A stretch of 64,000 nucleotides of DNA from Rhizophagus irregularis (lineage: Eukaryota; Glomeromycota; Glomeromycetes; Glomerales; Glomeraceae), in assembly GCF_026210795.1 (NCBI RefSeq), contig NC_089442.1, forward strand, positions 558,001 to 622,000, in the 5' to 3' direction. Of this stretch, positions 44,770 through 55,931 are shown one piece after another. Position numbers and translations under genes: made by a program. The notes beneath the pieces were generated by a model. The model saw only the letters and a program-made list of their open reading frames with translations, was not told the origin of the DNA and ran no database searches. Each line of letters begins with the position of its first letter. Positions within the stretch are counted from its first letter, which is position 1.

Positions 44770-46584
44770 CTAATTAAGATATTTATTAATACTAGTTCCA
44801 TTTCCGACTTCATAACGATAACAATATGCTAAGTTATTTATTCCACTTAAAATACCAAAATCTCCAGCCTTTTGATACAATTCAAATGCTTTTTGTTTAT
44901 CAACATAAGTTCCAGCTCCAACTTCATAACAATTTGACTAAACTACTAATTCCAAATGCATTTCTAATTTTGCAGCCTTTTGATATATCTCATATGACTT
45001 TTCTTTATCAACATTTACTTCAATTCCTAAATTAAGAAAATCTCCTAGTAAAAGAACAGAATTTAAATTAGTCTGATTATATAATAACCAATTATAAATT
45101 TGTCGTGGAGTAATGTCATGATCATTAAGGTAATCAAGAACTTCTTCCTTTCCAGTTTCTTGTTCTAAATTATCAATAAGAGCAACTAAATCATCAACTA
45201 CTATTTGAAAATCATTCTCATACAATGATATTGATGGTTCTATTTCTTTTATACTTATTTTATTAACATTTTAAATAAGTTCATGTAATGAATTATTAAG
45301 TGGTTGTTTACTTGACAATTTATTTAAAATTATTACATTTAATTTAGCAATAACATCACTAATAATCGAACGATTATCTGGTTCATGATTCCAACAATCT
45401 GAAAAAATATAATAAAGTACATATATAAATAATTAATAAATAAAATAAATAATTCAAATTATATTTACCAATATAAATTTTTACATAATCTATAGGAGTA
45501 TTGGCGACGGGTTTTTCTCTAAGACCTTGTAAAATTTTCAAATCCAAACATGTATCAGATGATTCATTGTAAAAAGATGACTGACCACTAGATATTTCCC
45601 ACAAGAATACACCAATGCTATAAATATTACTCTTTTTGTTCAATAAATATAATGGTATTTGGTGATTATTGATTCTTTTTTGTTCAAATAATTTTGGATC
45701 AATAATATAAGCAACCATGTCAAAGAAATTTGATTGAAGATTGGTTGATTCTTCAATTTTTTTTGATAATCCAAAATCTGTTAATTTGATAATCCCTTGA
45801 TGAACTAATTCATTGTTTGAGTGCTATAATTAAATGTGAAAATTTAAAAAAAAGAATAATAAATTATACACTACTTAAGATATAATATAAATTAATTACC
45901 AAATTATGATGCACAATTTCTTTTTCATGTAAAGATGATACAGCACGAGCTAATTGAAGTGCAATATTTAACTTATTGTCCCAATTTAAACTATCAAAAT
46001 GTTCTTTTGAATAGTTTCGTAGAGTACCATTATCAGCATATTCCATTACTAACCAATAATTTTTTGAATCATCATCTTGGTTTTCTACTAAAAAGATAAA
46101 AAAGAATAATATTATTAGAGGTAGTATGAAATAATATCTTTTTTTTTTCTTAAAAAAAGTCAATAACTAATAATTATCATACTTATAGTAATACCACAAA
46201 AACGAATAATATTTTCATGAAAATCCATTTCATATTGACGTTTAAGCTTAATCATGAATAATAAGAATTTTTAAATTAGGCAACGCAATATATCATAAAT
46301 ATAAAAATTAATATTGTAAATAACAGTATAAAAATGATTACTTCATTAACGATTTCTTTGGTTGTGACATTATTGATTAGAAAAAGATTTTAACGCTAAA
46401 TGATTTCGAGAATCTTTCCAGTTTGCACGATAAACTTTTTTAAAATTTCCGAAATCAATTTCTTGGATATTTCTGAAATGGTTGTATTCATAATATTTAA
46501 AATAATTTTTTGAAATAGCATCTTCAATCCAAATACCCGTTCGTCTGAATTTTCAGTGACTTTAATTTCAAAGTTATTAGACAT
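44770..46584 (-). pseudogene. Decayed TKL pseudokinase-Sel1 fusion gene
   Basis: Five exons: 46584-46342, 46246-46183, 46087-45900, 45823-45469, 45398-44770, with GT-AG, phase-consistent junctions. Exon 1 has the N-lobe (FGNFKKVYRANW, HLALKSF) but two single-base shifts, one just before WIEDAISKNYF and one after LALKSF. Exons 2-3 give FHENIIRFCGIT and YWLVMEYADNGTLRNYSKEH. The catalytic loop is VHHNLHSNN, so the HRD aspartate is Asn. DFG is intact (LTDFGLSKK), and the activation segment ends with IDPK in place of APE. The last exon has CWNHEPDNRS, a TAA where a Gln codon fits (HELI-stop-NVNK), then a Sel1-type region with a compensating pair of single-base shifts near 44935-44965 and a truncated end. 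It is probably dead; sequencing error cannot explain the Asn, the stop and four shifts together. Confidence 0.8.
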
Positions 46585-46665
46585 TGTATAGCGCAAAAAA
46601 AAAAAAAATTTATAACGCCATCCCTTATAAACGTAATGTTACATATTCATTGAACACAAGACAGC

Positions 46666-46683
46666 AGATCGGCACTAATGTTA
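46666..46683 (-). promoter_or_regulatory. Third, partial copy of the GATCGGCAC block
   Basis: AGATCGGCACTAATGTTAC lies about 85 nt upstream of the kinase-Sel1 start, in the same orientation relative to the gene as at 6838 and 23765. Only the nine-base core is shared. Confidence 0.3.
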
Positions 46684-47029
46684 CTTTCTTTGTCGAGCCG
46701 GAACTACACAAATAACATAATGAATTTTTAATGATCTAACTAGAAAAAAGAAAAAAAAATAAATGCGTGATATATAATGTTCTTAAATAATTTTCAAATT
46801 AATTATTTACCAAATATTATTCCTTTTAAAATTGAAATTTCTTCATTCTACCAGTGATTGTAAATCTCTGCATTTACCTATTATGAGAAAGAAAAATTAT
46901 TAATAGTGTGCTAAATTTTTATTTAATCATAAAGAAGACATAGCCAATTCCTCCTTTAGAATTAGCAGACTTTACTAACAACAAAGTAGGATGTTATCTG
47001 CTTGAGTTGGTTATCAAGTGAACGAGAGA

Positions 47030-47102
47030 AATAAAAAAAAATAAAAAAAAAAGAAGAAAAAAAGGGAATAAAAAAATAAAATAAAAATAAAATAAAAAAG
47101 AA
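47030..47102. repeat. A/G-only low-complexity tract
   Basis: About 70 nt of A-runs with scattered G and T (AAATAAAATAAAAATAAAAT type). Confidence 0.7.
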
Positions 47103-47117
47103 AAAGCAGGTAATTCT

Positions 47118-47309
47118 CCTAAGTCAACCTTGTGAACTCCCCGACTCAATTGAGTTATCCGTTCTAGATTTTCCTAGGAGTTACCCACTTTGCTCACCCT
47201 TACCCAACCCAAGCAAACAAATCCAGTACCCTCCTAAGTAAAATTTGTGAACTCCCCGACTCAATGAGTTATCCGTTCTAATTTTAGCTTAGGAAGTTAC
47301 TCACTTTGC
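47118..47309. repeat. Two direct copies of a 76-nt repeat, 115 nt apart
   Basis: 47118-47193 and 47233-47309 both run from CCTAAGT, through TGTGAACTCCCCGACTCAAT and GAGTTATCCGTTCTA, to TTACYCACTTTGC. Each copy ends with a CCTAGG/CTTAGG word complementary to its CCTAAG start, so each can form a hairpin. Composition is clearly GC-richer than the surroundings. Origin unknown. Confidence 0.75.
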
Positions 47310-47379
47310 AAATAAAAAAATACACACCTCTTTTAAAGTCTCCTAGCCATTTTACACATGTCTAGTAAACCGGTAATAC

Positions 47380-48136
47380 TCCATTCAGAGAGCTTTCGTC
47401 TGTTGCCTAGTGTTTCAATACTGTAACTGATAAATAATCGCCCATAAATTTTGATCAGATTTAAGTCTTTTGCAAGATGGCTGGTATGCTTGGGATCGTT
47501 GTCTTGTTAGAAGCACCAACGATCACCAAGCATCTGGAAGATCTCAGTAATATGTGTACGAAGAATTTCCACAATCCACATAAAATTTGGCGTTCATAAT
47601 TTGTTTAAAACAAAATAATTTTGTTTTTCCTTTCACGCAAAAACTGCCTCATGCCATAATCTTCGTACAATCTTTAGGCATACACCAAACTGGTCTTACT
47701 CCCTTATACCATCGTTCAATGGTGTTTCTAAAGATTTGAAAAGCAGTTTTATCAGTAAAAACAGTTTTGTCCCATTGGTTATTAATATATTTTTTTGCCC
47801 ACTCCACACTCTTTACCTTGTGTGTTTCGGTCAGCATAGGGTTGCGTTAGGCAGTCTTTTTACATAACCAATACTTGAAAGATGCCTTCCAACGGTTCTA
47901 TACGATACTTCTACGCCTATATTTTCTCCAAAGTTCTTGTGGAAAAAGACGTATCATACCTTACATATTGACCAAGTGCGCGGGAGACATTTGTGGCAAT
48001 CTTTTTGGGTCTCCAGCATGCCATTTTCTTTTATATTATCGTAAATAGTGGACTTTGGGATGTTTGTTAACCTATGTAATTCTTTTACATTATGAATACC
48101 GTTATTCCATAAATGTAATAAGACTTCACAAGACAT
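47380..48136 (-). pseudogene. Tc1/mariner transposase relic
   Basis: From 48136 the frame starts MSCEVLLHLWNNGIHNVKEL with a helix-turn-helix (NIPKSTIYDNI). Two shifts later comes STRTLEKI, then SYRTVGRHLSSIGY, then the open stretch 47837-47649 with VEWAKKYINNQWDKTVFTDK (first catalytic Asp), RNTIERWYKG and MPKDCTKIMA. The second catalytic motif QDNDPKHTS is readable at about 47495-47521, followed by a degenerate NLWAII block. Several frameshifts and stops. The region around 48285-48300 (CCCCTTTTTCAGAACGTTC on the minus strand) may be one terminal repeat; the other end was not found. Confidence 0.75.
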
Positions 48137-49814
48137 TTTTTATTCGAAGAAGACATTACGATGGGAATTTTCTTGCGAAAGGAAGGGTGTAGGTAAACAC
48201 AAAGGTTGTTAAACGTAAAACACAACCATATTATTTATTATTTAGTTGTTATATTCGGACTCTAGGGCATTTTTGGAAAGAACGTTCTGAAAAAGGGGAG
48301 TATTTTTTTTTTTGGAGAAAACTGATGGTATATATATATGTTGAGAGTATATATATACTTGTTTATGTTTACAAGTAAAAAAATCACGACTCGCGACTCG
48401 TGAGTAAAAAATGATCGTATCTCATGTTAATTCTGCAATTGATGATGTGCGGAGCTTGTATATCGCGCCTATCAATTATTATCGATGTATAGTATCAGTT
48501 TTTAATAGTTATAGTTTTATTTATATTAGCTGTTAGTGTATTAATATGTAAATATATTTAAAATTTCCCATTATATATTAAGTGGCTTAGTGATTAAAAT
48601 AGTATAATTTTATGTCCGACATGATTATTTTAGACATATTGTGGGAATAGGTGTGGTGAAAAAAAGATGATGTCAAAATCATTGTACTACATCACTTGAA
48701 ATAATAAAGATCGGAATTTTTGAACGTTTTTTATTTTATTTAGAATTATTTAAACACTAATAATAGAGTAGTTTGTAATTTGAATAATTTCATTTTATTA
48801 ACACTTTAAATAAATTATTATATTATTATACAGTTGATTATTCGTAAAAATTTATTGTTGTATTGCAATTTAGCGACTAGCGAGTAATGAGTAGTACCTT
48901 GAATTGAGAACCAAAATTAAAGTCGTTCAAATTCACAAAGATCTTAAATTTAGACGAAATGCGAATAACAATAAATGAATTAAATGTCATTAAGTCATAT
49001 CTCGGTATCATTTTTTTTTCATATCTAATCATAAGAAGCCAATTTACTTTTTCACCAAATTAATGAAGAAAAATACAATATTGAATCAATGCGAAAATTA
49101 TTTATTCCAATAACTAGTAATATGAATCTTTTTATTAAACTATTAAACTACCATCAAATTAAAAAAAACTTTTTTATTTATAAATTGCGTAATATCACTA
49201 GAATCATTTCTCCTATATTAATCAGTTAAAAGATTTGTTTCATAAAGGAAATAAAATCTTGAATCTTGATAAAAAAAAATCTGATCTTGATAAAATTAAA
49301 TCTCTTTGTTTTAAAAAGCTAGAGGATTCTAATGTGCGGTGACTTTAAGGACTAATCTATATTATAACTAAGGTTCTAACATTCTAAATCGTATATAATC
49401 CACGTCTTTCCCATAAAATCTCACATTCTCAAAATAAATGAAGTAAACCAAAAATCAAAAACAAAAATTAAATTCATATACAAACTAAAATAACTACGAC
49501 CTAAAAGAATTATAGTAAATAAAACTAAGCATCCACCTTCAAATTCGCGATATTTATCTCAAAAATTGCAATCATCCCACGTCACTTTCAGAAATTCAAC
49601 CATTAAAATTTTTACTTAGTTCCATTCTAACCGTCCTATAAAAATAAAAAAATTAATAAATCCATCCATATCTTGCATAAAGTTAAAATCCAAATCCATT
49701 GCGTATACTTCATGTACGCTCGATTTGTATCCAATATCCCACATAACAAACATCATAATCAAATTTTTTACGTAAAATTACGTGACTTCAAAACGGGTTA
49801 TTAGGATTAAGTAT
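48137..49814. other. Intergenic DNA, no gene seen
   Basis: TATATATA runs near 48330-48355; otherwise A/T-rich sequence without recognisable coding or repeat structure. Confidence 0.45.
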
Positions 49815-50103
49815 TTACTCTTTCTCGCCTTCAACCCTCCATATTTTTTTTGCTGGCGGGCTATTTTGTAGAAATTTTTCATTTACATTTTTCTCATCTT
49901 TAACTCTATTCTCATCCTTTAGTCTTTTTGTAAAATCGTCATTAAGCGATGTGAATTTACTTTTTTCCGCTAAACGAGATCTCTTCCCCAATCTTAAGTA
50001 TTCGTCGCCCCATATCACTCCAATTCTTTATTTGTTCAGCTTTTATACCTTTATCAAATGCGACCTCTCCTATAGCTCGTGCTGCCACTTTTTCCCATTC
50101 CAT
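49815..50103 (-). pseudogene. Unknown protein relic in two overlapping frames
   Basis: From ATG 50103 one frame reads MEWEKVAARAIGEVAFDKGI and on to SFSGKK, stop, at about 49950. A second frame open from 50018 to 49815 takes over with SRLAEKSKFTSLNDDFTKRL, then a charged stretch (KDENRVKDEKNV) and PPAKKIWRVEGEKE before the stop. The smooth handover (GEEISF.. to RLAEKSK) suggests one protein broken by a single-base shift near 49960-49990. No family recognised; possibly transposon-derived. Confidence 0.4.
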
Positions 50104-50707
50104 CAATGTTATTTATTTTGCTCGATCGCCACTCGATCATTTTGGGTTTTATTAATTTCATTCTATAGTCTTGGGATGCCAATCATCCAGACCCGCTTAC
50201 CAGCCGAATTTCACATTACAAATATAAGCATCCAGACCAGACTTTAATTGAATTTCAATCAATGATCGATCAATGAACGATCATGAACGACTTTGATCAA
50301 ATTCACGTGGAAAGCTATTTAAGAATGTATAATTAATTGATTATAACGTGATTTATATTAATCTTTTCGCTATCATAACTTGATCCTTCTGGTAAAAGAA
50401 ATCTGATCAAGTGATTTTTATTTGATCATCATCAATTTAAAGAAAAAATGTCTATAGCATCTTTATTAAATTTAATCAATCGAAGCGCTAATGGTATTAC
50501 CTCATTATAGTCACTTAATTCATAAATGATCAAAATTAATTAAATTGATACGTATATATACACATACGTAATATATTACTAATATATTGTACATATAAAG
50601 AAAATGTTTATAGTATATTTTTTCTTTCTTTCTTTCTTTGAGAGATCAAAAATTACAGTGCAATCTTGACGCCTAAATAAAATTTCAGTTACAAATTTGA
50701 ACGAAAT

Positions 50708-51054
50708 ATGTCAGTAAATTGTATTGAAAGCCAAAACACAGCTCGTGTCAAATATTCATTAGGTAAATGTAAAGACTTACATTTAAATTTCCTTCAGAGA
50801 TAATTTGATGGTTCATTTGGCGTGAAGATGTGCCCAGCTTCCCAATTTGAAACTTATCTCAACGAATATGATCAAGATGGTGCGAGATTAGTAAATTATT
50901 ATACGAGATGTGAAATGTCTTTCTCGTCTCCTTTGTTGATTGTTAAAGAGTAAATGACCAATTGGGCGTGCATGCATTTGATTGTGGTCCGCATCATCTG
51001 CTCTTACTTCGAACAGATCGTATGACAATAATTTATGATTTAAAACAGGAATAA
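50708..51054 (+). pseudogene. Coding relic of an unrecognised protein
   Basis: Around the ATG at 50828 an open frame reads FGVKMCPASQFETYLNEYDQ and on to YYTRCEMSFSSPLLIVKE, stop 50951. Two bases later another frame continues DQLGVHAFDCGPHHLLLLRT and DRMTIIYDLKQE to TAA at 51052. An upstream piece from ATG 50708 (MSVNCIESQNTARVKYSL) ends at a GTAAAT...CTTCAG intron-like stretch, but the phase does not fit. Balanced codon use supports former coding; no known family recognised. Confidence 0.35.
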
Positions 51055-51611
51055 AAATAGATGGTGCAAACCGAACCGGTGATAACCCTGATTGATCGGA
51101 ATGATGCGTTGATTTAAATTGATCATATTTTTATATCACAAAGGGAGAGTTATAAGTTCAATTTATTTTGTCATATGTTGAGTTGAGATTAAAAAATTGA
51201 CCAAAAACAATTATTAATTTGAAACAGATACAGGTAAGTAGTAATTTTTGCTTGAAAATTGACTAAAACCTAATGCTCACATCATAATCAGATCGCACAA
51301 CTAATTAAGCGTTAAGAGAATGACTCAAAACTGAAGAAGCTATATTTGAAATATTAAGACACATTTGGAACCTAATAAATCGAAAAAATAACATTATATA
51401 TCAGATATATAGGAGAATTATAATAGACCATATGAAAGAACAAAATAATTTCTACCTCTGAGCCCTTTCTCGACCATCATATACTGTATATATCCTGGTC
51501 CCAATGGTCTGCACCAATTCTAAATATTTGAAGTATCAACCATATGGGGGGCATCAGAATCTCGGTTATTGAGCTAACTTCGCGCACAAGAACATAAATA
51601 AAAAAAAATTT

Positions 51612-51740
51612 TTAATCAAAATTTGGATTTCCTCCTTTTCTGTTAACTCCCGCCATAGGATTAAAATCTGGAGCATATAACATACGGTTCTGTTGGAACT
51701 TACCAGTTACGCCTCCCCTTGCATTAAATATGTTATACAT
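51612..51740 (-). CDS. Small ORF (42 aa), unknown
   Basis: ATG-TAA frame beginning MYNIFNARGGVTGKFQQNRM, ending in a Gly/Asn/Pro-rich tail (MAGVNRKGGNPNFD). GC content is above that of the flanks. No signal peptide or membrane helix. It may be a terminal exon, since a CCAACAG acceptor-like site lies inside it. Unrecognised. Confidence 0.3.
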   Translation of the reverse strand: MYNIFNARGGVTGKFQQNRMLYAPDFNPMAGVNRKGGNPNFD

Positions 51741-54034
51741 ATATATTTTTGTATTGTATTACTCAACTTCGTAATGAAATAAATAAATATAAAAAAATAT
51801 TCTTTTTTCCGATTTTAGCAGATAATACGACTTGAAATTTAAATTATTTGCATTATAGTTTGTACCTTTATGAAAAAATATAAATTACAATGAACGTAGA
51901 ACGGATAAGCACGAAAAACATTTTTCATCCTTTGTTTTTTGACTTCAAGCGTTCATAAAAATCCTTTTCATCTTAGATAAATCCGTAGGCCTAATATAAG
52001 CGATACCCGCCAATCAACATTAACTTTTGAATAAAAGATATGACACAATAACTAAATGGAAATGTTTGGTTATTTTTTAATAAACGAATAATTAGATAAT
52101 TAAAGTTATTAATTTACTAATAAGTTATTTTCATTGTAGAAACATACCTGGTAATTCACATTTAACAGCATAATGGAATTTCTTGTGGTTGCAGAAATGA
52201 GGAATTTAGCGACCAATACGTTCATAATGATAAAAATACACCGAAATTCACATGTTTTGTACAAAAAAAAATGAGGACAGATTTATATTCATTTTTATTT
52301 TTTGAATTATATAATGTAGATCCACAAATCAGATTGCATAGATTGTATTATTAACATATGATTATCGTGTGATCAACTATCTTAAAACGGCAATATCCTT
52401 GTTTTTAGATTTTTAGATCGTCCAAAAATAGTTACAAATTTTTTTTTTATATTTACCGATGTTATACACTAGATAATCAAAAAAAAAAACGTGTTATTTT
52501 GACTTTTTATTACGCATATTACACAATTACGCATGATATAAATAATGTATTTTCGCACAATTTTTTTTTCTTTTTTCTTTTCCTTAAAATATTTAAAATA
52601 TTAATAACGATAATAACAAAATCAATTACTAATTACAAATCAATCCCATATGAGTCAATTATGATTTAAAAATGGCTTTGCTCTTTTGTAATTATCAATA
52701 TGTCTTAAAAATTCGAATATTATTTCTAAATAATTATTTTATGTATGATCACTTATGTACTAGTTTTGTTCGCTATATAAAAAATCGAGTATAGTATAAT
52801 GGTAAGTTCCTACTTATTTGTAGGTATTTATAATGCACCTTACTTTTATGTAAAGGAAATTTATATCAAGTTTTTTTATACCGTTATTTATATTTACTTT
52901 TGACCGCAACTAATTAATGATCCGTTAAAAGTTTTAGGTAGTACACGTCCTGACTTCCTTTAGAGATTATCAATGGTCGAATAGCTTCTGCGCAATTATT
53001 TATGAAGGTAAAGTTTCTTTTAGCAAAATGACACAAGATTAACTTAATTATTCAAGAAGTTGTTCGATTTTATGTTTGAATATTATCAAGTCACTTGTCT
53101 TAAAAAAAACTACATTATCTTAGGATCGAGATCTAAGAATTTTTGGAATTATTTCGTTAAATTCTCTCTTTTTTTTATTTAGAATAGTAATTACCTACCT
53201 AATTATTTACTCATTTAGAGTAGAGAGACGTGTTACCTATTGAGAGAAATATTTAACTCGTTCGAATAGAACATGATTAACACTTAGGAGAAAATGTGAA
53301 AAATCATTATTCAGCAGTTAGATTATCAGTTTATCGTTTAAAAAAAAAACCTTATCAAATAAATTGTCTCAAAAAATTATTATATTTTCGAGTTATATAT
53401 GTAAAATTTATTTACAAATGTTAACTTTCTCTTAATTTTTATTTTATTTTTTTTTTAGAAAGTTTCATTTTAATGTTCAAGCGCTATGATTGTATGACTT
53501 TTCCATTCCTTATCCCAGAGGGCTACTTGTTATGGAATATTGAAGTTTCGTAATAGCGGTAGTTTGGTTTTTTTTTTAATTTTTAATTAATTCATTTTAT
53601 TCTGATTTTAGGAATATTCCTATCTTGAAAGCAAAAGCCGGTACCCACGAGCTTACCAAAAGCAAGCGCCTGCTCCAACCCACGCATAAAACTATACCGC
53701 CCCTCCACCCAACATATCACATTCGATTTCTTTCATTTTTTTCTTTAGGACCATCAAAGATGATGACGAATTTGATGTATACATATCTCTCTTGGAAGTC
53801 TTATAGTGATGGTGTTTTATTTTTAATTTTGAACGGTTCCACTTTGTAACTCGACATTAGGGTGCTCGGAATTGACTCCAACTCGAGTGAGCCACGGAAA
53901 TTTTTAACTCGAGCGAATAGTTGATCACGTGATTAATAGTGACTTTATAATTCTGGCCAGCATTATGTTTCTTCTGGCCCAGGTCGCTTATATAAGTTAA
54001 GAATTTACTAGAAAAGAAATACTTAGTCAAGAAC
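51741..54034. other. Intergenic DNA, no supported gene
   Basis: A GC-richer patch at 53620-53720 opens a 74-codon plus-strand frame (MKAKAGTHELTKSKRLLQPT...) without a recognisable motif. A dispersed-repeat copy (GATCACGTGATT, then TTCTGGCCAGCATTATG) lies at 53924-53970. Confidence 0.4.
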
Positions 54035-55570
54035 ATGGATTTTGTTCAGATTGTTAACCAACCAAACTGGGATAATTGGTGATTATCATTTTTATTTTCG
54101 TTGATTTAGTGGAATTTTATACGTTCAACAGAAAATAGTGAGCGTTTGTCAATTAAATTATATGGGAATTACTCAAGATCCAGAAACATTAAAATATATG
54201 ATTGTAATGGAATATATGGAACTTGGTAGTTTAAAATCCAACTTAATGATAAAAAATGCAATCCAATTAATCCAATTAATCCAATTGATGAATATTATAA
54301 TTTATTTTGGATAGCAAAATCACTTTTAGTTTTTACATAAATGTAATTTAGTTCATTGTGATTTCCATAGTGGTAATTTAATTTTTTCAAATAACTTGAA
54401 CATTTATTTATATAAGTGATTCTGGATTAAGTAAACAAGTAGATAAACTAACGATGTTTATGGAGTATTTCCTTATATTGTTCCGGGAGTATTATGTTAG
54501 TATTGGACGCCATAATGGTTGAAAGGTTGTAACCGTATGTCGATAAAGTTGTAAATTTACACCTCGTTGTAATTGGTGTAATGTCCGAGATGAGTGTAAT
54601 GTCTGATGAATACTAATCGTAAATTAGAATTATTAGATACTTTTAAGAATAAGTTCTAAGTATAGAAGTGAGGTGATATTCACAATTTTTCGAAAAATTA
54701 ATAATAGGACCCGCTTACATTTATGCCTAACTTACAACAAAAACTTAATTCCGGCTGGAAATTAAGCTTTTTATCTGGGCAATTGTGAGACACATATTAC
54801 CTGTGATGTCAATCACAAATTAATTACTGATCACGCTTATTTGAAATACAACCACGGCATAATTTCGTATTACAACTTTAATATGGCATTTTCGTAATTT
54901 TGAGCAGTAATCCGAAACTAGGGTTGCAACCCAGGTTTTAATCTGAAATGCCGTAATTATTACTTACGGCGACCAACATTATATTGCGTGGTAGACCATA
55001 TACAAAAGCTGCAGGCATATATTCCTTCGGTATTATTATATGGGAAATGACTACTAGAATTCCTGCTTTTAATAGTATGCCTCATGATTTTGATCTTTCC
55101 TTGGCTATCTGTAGAAGATCTAGATCAGATATCATTGAAACTTCGAAGATTTTTGATGATACAGATATTCAAAAAGTATATGAAGACACAGAAACTGAAT
55201 ACATAGAATTAATGAAAAAATGTGGGACTCTAATCCTGGTAAAAGACCGAAAGCTGAAGAATTATATGAAAATTTTCGTAAATGGTTTGGAATATTCCTA
55301 GTTGTAAATTAATATCATACCAAGTAAATATTAAATCATTTTATTTTATTTTATTTTATTTTTATTATACTCAAAGAGAGCAGTACATAATATTAAATCA
55401 TTTTAAGAATAATATGTTTTCTTTTTTCTATTATAGAAAATGAGATCTTTATTAAAAACATTCATATCTTGTTATGCAAGTAGAAAATTGATTATGCTGA
55501 AAAGATAAATGAAATTTTAGTTCAAGAAGGACTAATAATTATAAATAATGATAATATGAACAATAGTTAA
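54035..55570 (+). pseudogene. TKL kinase pseudogene, close relative of the gene at 62.6 kb, split by a MITE
   Basis: The first ~40 nt match the Zn-ribbon start of the 62.6 kb gene (TGTTCAGATTGT...CCAACC). Sequence then jumps to that gene's intron end (TTTTCGTTGATTTAG), so most of exon 1 is deleted. Exon 2 follows: MEYMELGSLKSN, a CCAATTAAT x3 expansion, a degraded catalytic loop (HCDFHSGN-like), SDSGLSK (DFG changed), then the MITE at 54497-54980. The C-lobe resumes at 54984 as RGRPYTKAAGIYSFGIIIWE and shifts frame near the end. A third exon 55437-55570 (GLIIINNDNMNNS, TAA) with an in-frame TAG is recognisable. It is clearly dead, but documents the third exon that the window edge cuts off in the intact copy. 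Confidence 0.85.
54497..54980. mobile_element. 484-bp MITE inserted in the kinase pseudogene, hAT-like
   Basis: Comparison with the uninterrupted copy (GTATTACGTGG at about 63570) pinpoints the insertion. It is flanked by GTATTATG (54489-54496) and ATATTGCG (54981-54988), diverged copies of the 8-bp target GTATTACG. Ends are imperfectly inverted: TAGTATTGGACGCCATAA on the left, AATGTTGGTCGCCGTAA when the right end is read in reverse. An 8-bp duplication fits the hAT superfamily. No coding capacity. Confidence 0.7.
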
Positions 55571-55931
55571 GGTAATTATTTTCTACAATTTTTTTTTATT
55601 TTTTTTATTTTTTTTTGTTTTTCAGCCTTTTCTTTTCCCCTTACTATCAAAAATAAATTTTATTTTTAAAATATATATATGTAGGATTTTTAATTAAGAT
55701 ACATGTAAGTGAAAATTATTATTCGAAGATATTAAATATTATTTTAATTTTATTAATTTTGTTGACTAAATGTTGATGAGAGATAACTAATTCTAAATTT
55801 CATCTATTTATTCGTGTATCACAATTAAACATTTACATATAAATTTATGCAATTAACCTTTTTTATGGCTATAGAAAAAACCGATCGGTAATCAAGTAGA
55901 TTAAGTTTGTAATCACTTTCATTTTGTGCAG

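Noticed and set aside
53625-53849. Plus-strand frame of 74 codons with a GC-richer start
   Set aside because: No recognisable domain, and the second half is ordinary A/T-rich sequence; kept only as a note in the gap entry.
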